A stretch of DNA of 64,000 nt from Deltaproteobacteria bacterium ADurb.Bin207. Lineage in GTDB: Bacteria; Myxococcota_A; Polyangia; Polyangiales; Polyangiaceae. A program made the translations under genes and the position numbers. The stretch lies in contig MWCO01000006.1 in assembly GCA_002070115.1 (NCBI GenBank), positions 62,001 to 126,000 on the forward strand. Direction: 5' to 3'. Below the pieces are notes generated by a model, which worked only from the letters and a program-made list of their open reading frames with translations, was not told the origin of the DNA and searched no databases. Shown here one piece after another: positions 17,506-26,966 of this stretch. Each line of letters begins with the position of its first letter. The stretch's first letter is position 1.

Positions 17506-18510
17506 ATGCGTTGGATTCTTCGGTTCGTCGTTCTGCTTGTTTTTGTCGGCTGCGATCAACGCCCGCCGCAACCACACCAGGAGCCCTCGGCCGAACCGTC
17601 GCCCCCAGAAAACCCCGCTTGTGCGCGGCATGGCGAGTCGCCGTTTTGCTCGGACCACGAGATCATGCAGTGTCAGAAGGGGGTTCCTACAGTTCTTTCC
17701 AAATGCTCCACGATCGAACGCTGTGATAAAGGAAAATGCGTAGCAAATTGCCCCGAAGGAGAGGTATTCATTCCCGCCACCGGCCCCGACGGATTCACGA
17801 TGGGTCGTGATCGTCTCAAAGGAAAAGACACGCCTCATACCGTGGTGCTCACCCGGCCGTTTTGTATGGACGAGACCGAAGTCACCTCGGGCGCTTACGC
17901 AAAATGCGTGCAGGAAGGTGCTTGCGCGGAACCTTACCGATGGGATCCGTGGGCAAGCTATCCTCGATTTCCAGATCAACCAGTCAATCTTGTGAATTTG
18001 AATAAAGCGGAGGCCTACTGCGCCTGGAAAGGCAAAAGAATCCCCACCGAAGCCCAATGGGAATGGGCCGCCAGTGGCGGGGAAAGTATCGAATGGCCCT
18101 GGGGCAACGAAGAGCCAACGTGCGAAAATCAACTCATGGACTTCACACCCTTCGGCGCTCCCAAATCCGCCCCGGGAGGCGACGTGGGGTGCCGCGGCGG
18201 CGGTCCCTCCGACGTCAAAACCTTTCCCCGTGGCGCCAAAGTCTGGCCGTCGGGAAAAATCTACGATCTTGCGGGCAATGTCTGGGAATGGACACGAGAT
18301 ATGTCAGCGCCATATCCCAAAGAAAAACAAGTCGATCCAGAGATCAAAGAAATACCGGGCAAACCTGATAATACGGTGTACGTGATCCGCGGAGGCGGTT
18401 GGAATCGCTCGGCCCTGGGATGCACCGTATGGTTTCGCGCGGAAGCCACACGAAACTATCAGGTTCCAGGACTCGGCTTTCGGTGCATTCGCGAAGCCGA
18501 ACCGCGGTGA
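17506..18510 (+). CDS. Lipoprotein with formylglycine-generating-enzyme (SUMF1) fold
   Basis: Start chosen at the ATG at 17506, which gives a clean lipoprotein signal (MRWILRFVVLLVFVGC, lipid Cys 16); an upstream start would only add residues before it. After a Pro-rich spacer and a small Cys-rich part (about 35-85) comes a FGE-sulfatase domain: FTMGRDRLKG, CMDETEVTSGAYAKCV, RIPTEAQWEWAASGG, GNVWEWTRD, VIRGGGWNRSA and GLGFRCI. True enzymes modify sulfatases; many lipoprotein members in this group are thought to be non-enzymatic binding domains. No sulfatase gene is in the window. Confidence 0.87.
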   Translation: MRWILRFVVLLVFVGCDQRPPQPHQEPSAEPSPPENPACARHGESPFCSDHEIMQCQKGVPTVLSKCSTIERCDKGKCVANCPEGEVFIPATGPDGFTMGRDRLKGKDTPHTVVLTRPFCMDETEVTSGAYAKCVQEGACAEPYRWDPWASYPRFPDQPVNLVNLNKAEAYCAWKGKRIPTEAQWEWAASGGESIEWPWGNEEPTCENQLMDFTPFGAPKSAPGGDVGCRGGGPSDVKTFPRGAKVWPSGKIYDLAGNVWEWTRDMSAPYPKEKQVDPEIKEIPGKPDNTVYVIRGGGWNRSALGCTVWFRAEATRNYQVPGLGFRCIREAEPR

Positions 18511-18528
18511 TCCTGCGGCCAACCGCCA

Positions 18529-19359
18529 TCAATTCTTCAAATCCGCCGCATAATCAACCCCGTTCTGAAACACCCGCAACCCTTGCCCCTCACGCTGAAG
18601 CGTACCTTCCAGCTTCTTTCTCGCCCAGTGGGGATGGTTGATCCCGTACAAATACGCGTCGGGATGAGGCATCAGCCCCAATAACCTGCCCGTGGGATCA
18701 CAAACGCCCGCCACCGCATCCGGCGAACCGTTTGGATTATCCGGCCACCTTTGTGTCGGCTTGCCTTGTTCGTCCACATAACGCAGGGCCACCAGATGCT
18801 CATCTCGAAGACGATCTAGCAACTCATTGTTTTGTAAAAGGAATTTTCCCTCTCCATGCCGTGCGGGCAGTTCCATTTCATCGATTCCCCGGGTCCACAC
18901 ACACGGTGATTCCAGATCCACCTTTACCCTCACCCACGCGTTTCGGTACCCCAATCGATCATTGGCAGCGACCGTCGCCACGGGCTGACCATACCCCCTG
19001 TCGAAGCCCGGCAAGAGCCCAAGCTTGACCATGGTCTGAAAGCCGTTGCAGACACCGAGCATCAATCCCCCTTCGCTCACGAACCGCATGATTCGGTCGA
19101 ATAGGTGGTAGCGCAATCGATTCGCCCATACGACACCCGCGGCAATATGGTCTCCGAAAGAGAATCCGCCCACCATGGCGATGATGTGGTAGTCAGTAAG
19201 GGGGCGTTTCGACAGGAGCACATCCGATAGATGCTTCTGCTCCACCTGAGCCCCACACAACCGAAATCCGTGGGTTGTTTCCGCTTCGCAGTTGAGCCCG
19301 AACCCCGTCAGCACGAGCACTCGGACATTGTTTCGCCGCGCTTCGACATCAGATCGCAT
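18529..19359 (-). CDS. purQ: FGAM synthase glutamine amidotransferase subunit PurQ
   Basis: A class I glutamine amidotransferase that supplies ammonia for step four of purine synthesis. The start at 19359 overlaps the purL stop by 11 bases; a longer frame from 19422 would add unlikely residues. The nucleophile is C104 (GVCNGFQTM). The His of the triad is in GLMPHPDAY, where the usual acidic residue after HP is Glu; here it is Asp. At 276 residues it is longer than the small Bacillus-type PurQ (about 227) and closer to the form that pairs with large PurL proteins. Confidence 0.92.
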   Translation of the reverse strand: MRSDVEARRNNVRVLVLTGFGLNCEAETTHGFRLCGAQVEQKHLSDVLLSKRPLTDYHIIAMVGGFSFGDHIAAGVVWANRLRYHLFDRIMRFVSEGGLMLGVCNGFQTMVKLGLLPGFDRGYGQPVATVAANDRLGYRNAWVRVKVDLESPCVWTRGIDEMELPARHGEGKFLLQNNELLDRLRDEHLVALRYVDEQGKPTQRWPDNPNGSPDAVAGVCDPTGRLLGLMPHPDAYLYGINHPHWARKKLEGTLQREGQGLRVFQNGVDYAADLKN

Positions 19360-22327
19360 GGAACGTCTCCTGGAAGGCATGAACCAAGGTATCCACGGCG
19401 GTTTGGAGCACCTTATTGCCACGGTGTTTCACCTCCACCATGGCGTCAGGGGTCGTAACCCCGAGCAGGCTGTGGGAGCCCGAGGGCAAAATCGCTTCAA
19501 GTTGCTTTATTTTCGATGGATCCACGGTCACCACGAACCTTCCGGTGCTTTCCGAAAAGAGAGCGGCAGGGGTCGTCAACGATCGCAAGCGCTCATCCTC
19601 ATCCAGGTCCAGGACAAGGCCGAGTCTCCCAGCCATGGCCGACCGTGCGAGGGCCACCGCGAGGCCACCTCGGGTGACGGCATGACAAGAGAGCAATAAC
19701 TCGTTTTCGATGGCCGTCTGCACGGCGCGGTACAGCGGTAGGGTTTCTTCGAAATAGACTTTGGGCACGGCATTTCCCACCGCGCCCAGCATCCGGAAAT
19801 ACTCCGAGCCGCCGAGTTCATCGCGCGTGGCACCTAAAAGCAGCACTTTCGCTCCGACGGTCTTCACATCCATCGACACGGCCTTGGTAACATCGTCAAT
19901 TTTCGCGATGACGCTGAAAAGCAGGGTTGGTGGGATTGAGATCTTGACACCTCCCATCATCGAGTCGTTTTTCATGGAGTCTTTTCCGGAAATACAAGGC
20001 ACACCGTACGTTTCGCAGGCTTTGGCGAGGGCGGTGGCCGAGCGCACCAACTGGGCGAGCTTGTGTTGTCCATCGGGCGTGATGTCGCTTTGCACCGGAT
20101 CGGGCCAGCAATAGTTGTCCAAGCCCGCCATGTGGTCGAGGCGTGCGCCGGTTCCGACCGCTTTTCGAACGGCTTCATCGACCGCCGCGGCGGTTGCCCA
20201 ATACGCATCGATATCGGCATAGTGGGGATGCACCCCTTCGGAAAGCACCACCCCGTCGAAGCTTCCATGAGAAACGAGAAAGACCGCCGCATCCGAAGGC
20301 ATGTCGCCTCGAACCCCCACGAACGGCTTGATAACGGACAATCCCTTGACCTCGTGGTCATAATGGCGAGCCTTTTCCTCACCCGATGCCAAGTTGGGTT
20401 GCCCGAGCAAAGAAACCAAGACCTCGGAATAATCCTTCCGTTCGGCGAGCAAAGGCTCTTCGTGACGCGGAGGCTGCCAACGGGCCGTCAATCGCATGGC
20501 TGGCAGGCCATCGTGCAAGAACGCCAACGGCAAGTACACCACGGTATCGTCAGCGTATTTCACGTGAAAATAGCCGGAATCGGTGAAGACCCCCAGATCG
20601 GAGGCCTCCACGTTGCGATGTCGAGCCAGGTCCATGAACGCTTCGAGGTGTTCGGGCGCCACCGCGAGGGTCATGCGCTCCTGGGCTTCGGATATCAGGA
20701 TTTCCCAAGGGTCGAGTCCCGGATACTTGAGCGGAGCTTTCGCAAGATCGAGCTGCGCGCCACCACTCGCCACACACATCTCTCCCACCGACGAACTCAA
20801 TCCTCCCGCCCCATTATCCGTTATCGCATGATACAAGCCTCGATCCCGCGCTTCGATCAGAAAATCGAACATGATTTTTTGCGTGATCGGATCGCCGATC
20901 TGCACGGCTTGCACCGGCGACGACTCATCCAATTGAGCGGAAGAAAATGTGGCACCGTGAATGCCATCTTTGCCGATGCGCCCCCCACACATCACGATCC
21001 TATCTCCGGGACGAGCCGCCTTGAGGTGCGTCGGACGACCGGCGCTCATCACGGGCATCTTGCCGACGGTTCCGCAAAACACGAGGGGTTTGCCCAAAAA
21101 TCGATCGTCGAATAGCTCCCAGCCGCGTCCATAAGGAATTCCCGATTGATTTCCACCATCGATCACGCCGCGATGAACTCCATCGCGGATACGTCGTGGG
21201 TGCAGAAGCCCGCGAGGAATCTGCCTATCCGTACGGGGATCGGCGAGGCAATAGCCCCATACATTGACGAGCAGGTCAGCTCCAAGTCCCGTACCGAAGG
21301 TGTCTCGATTGACACCCACCACACCGGTCATCGCTCCTCCATACGGGTCCAGAGCAGAGGGGGAATTATGCGTTTCGACCTTGTAAACGAGGTGATAATC
21401 GTCGTTGAACGCGATGACCCCGGCGTTGTCGTGGAATACCGAGACCAGCCAGCTTTCTCCCCGCCGCGTTTCCTGCTGTTTTCGAATTCGTTCCGTGGGC
21501 TCCCGGATATAGGTTTTGAACAGCGATTCGATGGTTTTGGACTCTTGTCCCTGCTCGTAGTAGTCGATGGTGGCATTGAAAATTTTGTGCTTGCAGTGTT
21601 CGCTCCACGTTTGGGCGAGACACTCGAGTTCGGCATCCGTAGGGAAGGCGCCGAGACCCACGACCGTTCGCGCTCGCAAAAAATCCGGCTCTTCATAAGC
21701 CTCGCGAATCGCTTTCATCTCCTCGAGCGATAGCGACAGGATGCGTTCTTTGGAGAGTCGTTCTAGCTTCTGATCCGATCCGGATAGATCGATCGCTCCA
21801 CAAACCGGTGTATGAGTGCTATTGATAACAGGAATAGACAGATCAATCGGACTTGCCAGATAATCGGATTGGGATAGTATGAAGAACCGTTCGATCAAGG
21901 AGTTGGCAAGGAGTTCCGTCGCAATCCGGTGGGCCTGTTGTTCGTTCACCCCGGATAAAAAGGTCAGACGCGAGGTAAAAACGGCGGAGGATGGTGCCAG
22001 GCTGCGACCCGCCATGTCTTGGAGCAAAACCAACGCGCTCTTTCCAACGGCATCGGTCACGCCGGGCCGATAACCAACACTCACAACGAAATCGAAGGGC
22101 GCGGGAGCCAATCGACCGACCGCGCCCTGTTGGGTGACCGGGTCCGCAAGGTGATCGCATGCGCGAATGACTTCCTGCTCCGATAGATCCGCCTCGATCG
22201 TGTACACGTCGAAACAGCGAACCTCGCGAATCGGAATGGATAGAAACGAGCGGATGGTCGATAGGGTGTCCATCCCCCGTGGGTCGGGGAAGCCAGGGCG
22301 ATAACCAACCTCGATGCGATGGGTCAT
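19349..22327 (-). CDS. purL: FGAM synthase large subunit: PurS-PurS-PurL fusion
   Basis: A 992-residue phosphoribosylformylglycinamidine synthase. Residues 1-155 hold two PurS-like units, each beginning VGYRPG (7-12 and 84-89), fused to the catalytic PurL body. Body motifs include LAQTWSEHCKHKIFNA, VHTHN-type VETHNSPSALDPYGGAMTG, GAGGLSSSVGEM and ISGKDSMKND. It makes FGAM from FGAR, ATP and ammonia passed from PurQ. With PurS built in and PurQ separate, it is intermediate between the three-subunit and single-chain enzymes. No separate purS gene is in this cluster. Confidence 0.94.
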   Translation of the reverse strand: MTHRIEVGYRPGFPDPRGMDTLSTIRSFLSIPIREVRCFDVYTIEADLSEQEVIRACDHLADPVTQQGAVGRLAPAPFDFVVSVGYRPGVTDAVGKSALVLLQDMAGRSLAPSSAVFTSRLTFLSGVNEQQAHRIATELLANSLIERFFILSQSDYLASPIDLSIPVINSTHTPVCGAIDLSGSDQKLERLSKERILSLSLEEMKAIREAYEEPDFLRARTVVGLGAFPTDAELECLAQTWSEHCKHKIFNATIDYYEQGQESKTIESLFKTYIREPTERIRKQQETRRGESWLVSVFHDNAGVIAFNDDYHLVYKVETHNSPSALDPYGGAMTGVVGVNRDTFGTGLGADLLVNVWGYCLADPRTDRQIPRGLLHPRRIRDGVHRGVIDGGNQSGIPYGRGWELFDDRFLGKPLVFCGTVGKMPVMSAGRPTHLKAARPGDRIVMCGGRIGKDGIHGATFSSAQLDESSPVQAVQIGDPITQKIMFDFLIEARDRGLYHAITDNGAGGLSSSVGEMCVASGGAQLDLAKAPLKYPGLDPWEILISEAQERMTLAVAPEHLEAFMDLARHRNVEASDLGVFTDSGYFHVKYADDTVVYLPLAFLHDGLPAMRLTARWQPPRHEEPLLAERKDYSEVLVSLLGQPNLASGEEKARHYDHEVKGLSVIKPFVGVRGDMPSDAAVFLVSHGSFDGVVLSEGVHPHYADIDAYWATAAAVDEAVRKAVGTGARLDHMAGLDNYCWPDPVQSDITPDGQHKLAQLVRSATALAKACETYGVPCISGKDSMKNDSMMGGVKISIPPTLLFSVIAKIDDVTKAVSMDVKTVGAKVLLLGATRDELGGSEYFRMLGAVGNAVPKVYFEETLPLYRAVQTAIENELLLSCHAVTRGGLAVALARSAMAGRLGLVLDLDEDERLRSLTTPAALFSESTGRFVVTVDPSKIKQLEAILPSGSHSLLGVTTPDAMVEVKHRGNKVLQTAVDTLVHAFQETFHAI

Positions 22328-22485
22328 GGCCGCTTGCTAGCGGAGCTTTCGGCAGAGGGGAACCATCGAAAGACGAGGTTTCGAACAGGAAAACAAGTGA
22401 TATTGCAAAGTCACCGTGAGCCAGGAATCTGGCGGGATTCATAAAGATCGGGAACTCGAAACAATGGCGGTTGTCGCTTCCACCC

Positions 22486-22866
22486 ATGGGACATTGGAAC
22501 ATGCCGCTGCTCGCGGTGTGCGTCGCCTCATTGTCTTCGGCGGCCACCGCTTCTCCTATCACCTCCGTCGCTCCCCATGCCTTGGATGAGACCAGCCCAC
22601 CGCCCGCTCAATGCGTGCAAGCATCGCAATCGATGCATCCATCCCGCGATGACACCTTGATCATCACCCTCGACAACGAGTGCAGCGTCGCCGTGAATTG
22701 CTCCGTGTCGTGGGTGGTTCGTTGCAAGGATGGTCAGGAGCATTCCTATTCCCGTTCGGCGCGTTTGCCATCAGGCGAAAAGCGCTCGTTCGAAGCGTCC
22801 GCATCCGTTTGTTCCGAAGCTGGTTGGCGCATCACGCCACCACGATGGGAATGCCAATCAAAGTGA
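22486..22866 (+). CDS. Small secreted protein of unknown function
   Basis: A 126-residue protein from the ATG at 22486 (a TTG at 22471 and an ATG at 22501 are alternatives). A signal peptide (NMPLLAVCVASLSSAATASP) is followed by about 100 residues with six Cys, including NECSVAVNCSVSW, VRCKDG, SVCSEAGW and WECQSK. This suggests a small disulfide-bonded beta fold in the periplasm or outside. I recognise no family. Its stop is 5 bases from the stop of the opposing cyclase gene. Confidence 0.55.
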   Translation: MGHWNMPLLAVCVASLSSAATASPITSVAPHALDETSPPPAQCVQASQSMHPSRDDTLIITLDNECSVAVNCSVSWVVRCKDGQEHSYSRSARLPSGEKRSFEASASVCSEAGWRITPPRWECQSK

Positions 22867-22870
22867 GCGA

Positions 22871-23515
22871 TCAGTTCCGAACGAGAATCGCGCGGGCAGG
22901 TCCACCATCGCCATCCTCCAGCTTCAGAGGCAAACAGAAAAGCTCATAATCACCCGGCTGCACCAGCGTCAGGTCCAATCCTTCGAGGACCAACACCGCG
23001 GGATGCCGCGTCAATAACATTCGATGAACCGGCATCGTCGGACTATCGAACGCTTCCACGGAAGGCGAATCGATGCCGATCAAACGAACTCCTTGCGATC
23101 GCAGCCAGCACGCGGCATCGAGGGTCAGGTGAGCGTATCGTCGATCGAACGGACGGTCCGCCCAGCCCTCGCTGTCCGTACGCAATAGCCATCGCTCCAC
23201 GCCAAGACCATCGCAACCGCGAACAACGGCTTCATCGATACGACAACCCCGCCCTCGCAGGTCAAAGACTCGCGCAGGACCGCAAAGCGTTGACAGGTCG
23301 AGCCGATCCACGCTTTGCCCTTGGTTGTCGAAATGGCGAGGAGGGTCGATATGCGTGCCCGTATGCGTGCCGAAACTGAGCGCAGATGTATTGTAAGTAT
23401 CTAAATTTGCTTCTATTTTTTGAGTGAGGGGCCTGCAGCGAAACGGTGGATCCCCCTCGTACACGGTCATCGCCGGACGAAGCGCAAGGGTGATGTCGAT
23501 GATTTGCCTGGCCAT
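22871..23515 (-). CDS. Cyclase-family metal-dependent hydrolase (kynurenine formamidase-like)
   Basis: A 214-residue protein of the cyclase/arylformamidase family. The metal-binding signature HTGTHIDPPRHF is complete, with a Asp/Glu-rich N-terminal strand (IIDITLALRPAM) and later GIDSPSVEAFDSP and LEGLDLTLVQPGDYELFCLPLKL, all as in KynB-type enzymes. It may open N-formylkynurenine or a similar amide; no other tryptophan-degradation gene is present, so the substrate is open. The ATG at 23515 is preferred to a GTG at 23527. A short AT-rich stretch inside the gene (about 23388-23425) resembles the dispersed element. Confidence 0.85.
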   Translation of the reverse strand: MARQIIDITLALRPAMTVYEGDPPFRCRPLTQKIEANLDTYNTSALSFGTHTGTHIDPPRHFDNQGQSVDRLDLSTLCGPARVFDLRGRGCRIDEAVVRGCDGLGVERWLLRTDSEGWADRPFDRRYAHLTLDAACWLRSQGVRLIGIDSPSVEAFDSPTMPVHRMLLTRHPAVLVLEGLDLTLVQPGDYELFCLPLKLEDGDGGPARAILVRN

Positions 23516-23648
23516 GGGTGAACTCACTGGATTGGAAACCCACTATTTGTAGCGCGATGCGTGGATTTCGAGCCTGGGATCGAACTCGAAGCGTGGAGAT
23601 ACAGACTCACGACAACCGTTTTTTTGGCGTGGTACGTCTTCAGAACGC

Positions 23649-24458
23649 TTACCAATCCGTCGATTGCCGACTTTGCCTCAACAACTCGACCAGCCTGGCA
23701 TGCAAATGCCCATTGGTCGCCACGATATGTCCGTCCAGCACATTGTCGGGCTGCCCATCCAGCGCCGTCGCCATGCCCCCCGCAGCCCGAACCATCACCA
23801 CGCCCGCCGCGATATCCCATGGCCGGAGTTTTTTCTCCCAATAGCCATCGTAGGAGCCATCAGAAACGAGACAAAGGTCGATAGCCGCTGAACCACATCG
23901 TCGAATCCCTACCGCGCGTTTCTGTAAATATGCGAATTCTCGTATATTATTATCGGGGCTCGTCTGCCGATCATAAGGGAATCCCGTGGCGAGCAGGGCA
24001 TCGTCGATGCTGGACCGATCGCTTACGCTACAGGGCTCACCGTTGCGAAGCGTCAGGCCACCTTCCCAGCCTATCCATTCGATATCGAGGGCGGGCGCGA
24101 CGACAGCGCCGACGACCGGGACTCCTTGCTCGATCAGGGCGATGGATACGGCCCAAAACGGATGGCCATGCGCGAAGTTGGTGGTTCCATCGATGGGGTC
24201 GGCGCACCAATAGCGGTCGTGGGAGGCCGAACCACCACCTTCCTCGGCCACGATAGGGATGGTTGGGTCCGCGGATTGCAAAGATTTTCGCAAGGCATCT
24301 TCGGCGGCGAAGTCGAGGGGGGTCACCAGTTCGGCCCCTTGTTTGCGTTCGATTCTCGCGTGGGAGCGGAACCCTTTGAGGGCCACTTGCCCTGCGGCAT
24401 GGGCGGCCTCGCGAGCGATAAGGGCATGATGTCGAGCTTGTCGTGGCGTCATGGTCAT
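23649..24458 (-). CDS. Inositol monophosphatase-family phosphatase
   Basis: A 269-residue member of the inositol monophosphatase family. Metal-binding motifs are visible: VAEEGGG, then ADPIDGTTNFAHGHPFWAVSIAL, and late KLRPWDIAAGVVMVRAAGG. Substrate could be inositol phosphate, a sugar phosphate such as histidinol or fructose-1,6-bisphosphate, or PAP; sequence alone does not decide. Its ATG overlaps the stop of mpl by 4 bases (ATGA), so the two are coupled. Confidence 0.88.
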   Translation of the reverse strand: MTMTPRQARHHALIAREAAHAAGQVALKGFRSHARIERKQGAELVTPLDFAAEDALRKSLQSADPTIPIVAEEGGGSASHDRYWCADPIDGTTNFAHGHPFWAVSIALIEQGVPVVGAVVAPALDIEWIGWEGGLTLRNGEPCSVSDRSSIDDALLATGFPYDRQTSPDNNIREFAYLQKRAVGIRRCGSAAIDLCLVSDGSYDGYWEKKLRPWDIAAGVVMVRAAGGMATALDGQPDNVLDGHIVATNGHLHARLVELLRQSRQSTDW

Positions 24459-25915
24459 CGGGAAAGGGCCTGGATCAATCGGTTGTGGATACCGCCGAAG
24501 GCGCCGTTGGACAAAAGTGCGATGGTATCGCCTGGGCGGGCTTCGCGAACGAGCAAGTCGATGATTTCGTCAATGCTTTCCGGATGGCGTGCCCACTGTC
24601 CCTGGCGTTGAAGCTCGTCGATGATGCGAGGGACATCGAGCCGTTCGCTTTGCGCGATATCGGGACGGCCCAAGGGTGCAATCACCACGTGGGAGGCGGC
24701 AGTGAAGGCTTGGGCGTAAGCATCTTGATGGAGGGCACGGCACGCCGTGGCACTTCGAGGTTCAAAAACAGCGAATAGGGAGCCTTGGGGGTGGCGGGCG
24801 CGCAGCCCTCGCAAGGTTTCCTCCACCGCGGTGGGGTGGTGCGCGAAATCATCATAAATATTGATACGATTGGGAGTCCCCACCAAATCCTGCCGTCGAC
24901 GTACCCCCTGGAATCGGGTCAACGATTCGCGGACCTGATGGACGGACACACCGAAGCCTTGCATGGCGACCGCGGCCGCGGCGATGGCATTGCTCACGTT
25001 ATACGAGCCGGGCATGGGCAGCGCGAACCGACCGGAAGCCACGCCCCCGATGAATAGGTCGAAGGCTTGACCGGTAGCATCCGCTCCCGCAAGGGCACCA
25101 AGGTAATGGGGCGTGCAACCATGCCAATTTTCACCTTGTAATGCATACCAAATCACTTCACAGCGGGCATGCTGGCTCACCACATCCACCACAGTCTGGC
25201 TCGCAGCCGAGGCCACCAACAATCCGCTGCTGGGAATCCGCTCCACGAACGTCGCGAACGCATGAAGATACGCCTCGAACGTCGGATAAATATCGATGTG
25301 ATCGTATTCGATCGACGTGATGACGGCGATTTCGGGCCGATAGTGCCAGAATTTTGGGGTTTTTTCGAAAAAAGCCGTGTCGTATTCGTCGCCTTCAATC
25401 ACGAAAGGCGTTCGACGGGTCGGCATGGGATGATCGGCCAACGGCAAGCCAGGACCTTTTCGAGAGGGGATACGAAAACTGTGTTCGAAGTTTTTGGGCA
25501 ACCCGCCGATGAGCATGCCAGGGTCTTTGCCCGCGTCGAATAACAGCCACGCGGCCAGGGAAGAAGTCGTGGTTTTTCCATGAGTTCCGGCAATCACGAC
25601 CGGCGTCTTCGCCTCGAGCACGAGGTCGGCAAGACCGTGGGCCATATCCGTATACGGCAGGCCGCGATCGATGGCAGCGCGCGCTTCCGGGTTGTTGGAT
25701 CGACAAACGTTGCCGATGACGACGAGATCCGGGGCGGGGTCGAGGTGGGCGGGATCGAAGCCCTGCATGAGGCGAATACCCCATTTTTCCAAAGCAGGTC
25801 CCATGGGAGGGTCGAAGCGCACGTCGGAGCCGGAAACATCATGCCCAAGCTCTTTGAACAAACCCGCGAGGGCACCCATACCGGTTCCAGCGACAGCAAT
25901 CAGATGCACGTGCAT
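24455..25915 (-). CDS. mpl: UDP-N-acetylmuramate:L-Ala-gamma-D-Glu-meso-DAP ligase
   Basis: A Mur ligase of about 486 residues from the ATG at 25915 (an upstream start at 25963 adds 16 residues of no family character). It starts with a Rossmann segment (HLIAVAGTGMGALAGLFKELGHDVSGSD). The Mur P-loop GTHGKTTTSS follows, then VIEGDEYDTAFFEKTPKF, which is diagnostic for Mpl rather than MurC. Mpl joins recycled murein tripeptide to UDP-MurNAc in cell-wall recycling. It is divergent from the acetyltransferase gene. Confidence 0.93.
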   Translation of the reverse strand: MHVHLIAVAGTGMGALAGLFKELGHDVSGSDVRFDPPMGPALEKWGIRLMQGFDPAHLDPAPDLVVIGNVCRSNNPEARAAIDRGLPYTDMAHGLADLVLEAKTPVVIAGTHGKTTTSSLAAWLLFDAGKDPGMLIGGLPKNFEHSFRIPSRKGPGLPLADHPMPTRRTPFVIEGDEYDTAFFEKTPKFWHYRPEIAVITSIEYDHIDIYPTFEAYLHAFATFVERIPSSGLLVASAASQTVVDVVSQHARCEVIWYALQGENWHGCTPHYLGALAGADATGQAFDLFIGGVASGRFALPMPGSYNVSNAIAAAAVAMQGFGVSVHQVRESLTRFQGVRRRQDLVGTPNRINIYDDFAHHPTAVEETLRGLRARHPQGSLFAVFEPRSATACRALHQDAYAQAFTAASHVVIAPLGRPDIAQSERLDVPRIIDELQRQGQWARHPESIDEIIDLLVREARPGDTIALLSNGAFGGIHNRLIQALSR

Positions 25916-26036
25916 GGGGCTGCACGTTGTATCCGTTTTGGACGGCTGGCAAGCTTTCGTCATGGTTTACCGAAGAGGCCGGAGGGCCGGATCGAGAGCC
26001 AACGGAAGCGAAGGTGGGAAAAGGTGAGTTGGCAGG

Positions 26037-26065
26037 TTGTTGGGGCGAGACAACTCACGTATAAT
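26037..26065 (+). promoter_or_regulatory. Sigma70-type promoter for the acetyltransferase gene
   Basis: Perfect -10 TATAAT at 26060-26065, 17 bases after TTGTTG at 26037-26042. Transcription would start near 26072 and give a leader of about 90 bases that holds an AT-rich element. Confidence 0.6.
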
Positions 26066-26101
26066 TCACGAATCCGATAGCACGGGGCTCAAACACTGCA
26101 A

Positions 26102-26135
26102 ATCATATGTGATTTCAGCATGTTACAAATATTTC
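26102..26135 (-). repeat. AT-rich dispersed element, copy 3
   Basis: Reading leftward: TAAC at 26125-26122, ATGC, then TGAAATCAC. It sits in the leader of the acetyltransferase mRNA and upstream of mpl. Confidence 0.45.
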
Positions 26136-26160
26136 ATCCGGATGGGAGGAGACCTACGAG

Positions 26161-26763
26161 ATGCAAACGCTGGCGCATTATCCCAAAACGGTGTCCATCG
26201 TCGATGGGCAGGTGGTGATTCGTCCGATGGCGCAGGAGGATTTTGATGGTGTACGGAGGTTTTTCGAGCAGTTGCCACGGCAGGATCGGCTGTTTCTTCG
26301 GCACGACGTGCTTCGACCGGAGGTATTTTCCCGTTGGTTTGCGGAATTGGATTACGGCAAGAAGTTGCCGTTGATGGCGCTACATGGGGAGCAAATCGTC
26401 GGGCATGCGTTGCTCGATGGCGAGCAGCGCAGTTGGTCTCCCCACGTGGCGGAAATCCGGGTGGTGGTGGCCGATGCGTTCAAAAAGCGGGCGGTGGGGA
26501 CGGTGTTGGCGCGGGAGCTATTCGATCAAGCGATGGCCCGGGGGTATGAGAAAGCCATGGCGAGCATGATGGACTCGCAGAAAGCCGCTCGCAGGATGTT
26601 CGAGCGCATGGGTTTCCGTGTGGAAGCGGAACTCAAGGACCATGTCAAAGACCTGGATGGCAAGAAGCACAACCTCGTTCTCATGTCATGCATGCTGGAG
26701 GATGCGTGGGAAAAGATGTCCGAGTTGCTGCAGGACTTCTCGCCCTGGGTGGGCTGGCATTGA
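26161..26763 (+). CDS. GNAT-family N-acetyltransferase
   Basis: A 200-residue acetyltransferase. The GNAT core runs from VVIRPMAQEDFDGVRRFFEQL through HVAEIRVVVADAFKKRAVGTVLARELFDQA (acetyl-CoA-binding region) to the AARRMFERMGFRVEAE motif B. The usual Q/RxxGxG/A loop reads KKRAVGT. It resembles the GNAT modules fused to acyl-CoA synthetase-like lysine acetyltransferases, but here it stands alone. A strong GGGAGGAG lies ahead of the ATG, and a good promoter is at 26037-26065. The substrate is unknown. Confidence 0.85.
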   Translation: MQTLAHYPKTVSIVDGQVVIRPMAQEDFDGVRRFFEQLPRQDRLFLRHDVLRPEVFSRWFAELDYGKKLPLMALHGEQIVGHALLDGEQRSWSPHVAEIRVVVADAFKKRAVGTVLARELFDQAMARGYEKAMASMMDSQKAARRMFERMGFRVEAELKDHVKDLDGKKHNLVLMSCMLEDAWEKMSELLQDFSPWVGWH

Positions 26764-26966
26764 GGTGACCCAACCGATGAAGCAATGCGCTGCGCGCATG
26801 CAGCAATCCTTTGCGTGGGTGCATCGAAACCGATCTTGCCGCAAGTGCGATCCTTGTGGCGTTAGTCAGCGAAAAGTGGCACTGAGTGTTCTCAGTTTCG
26901 TTCTCATGCGTCCACGTCATACCCATCGAATTCAGCTCACCCCACGACGTTTCGAGCGAGGGACCC

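Noticed and set aside
26850-26966. Sigma54 promoter ahead of VKOR-DsbA
   Set aside because: TGGCAC is present at about 26877 but no TTGC follows at the right spacing.
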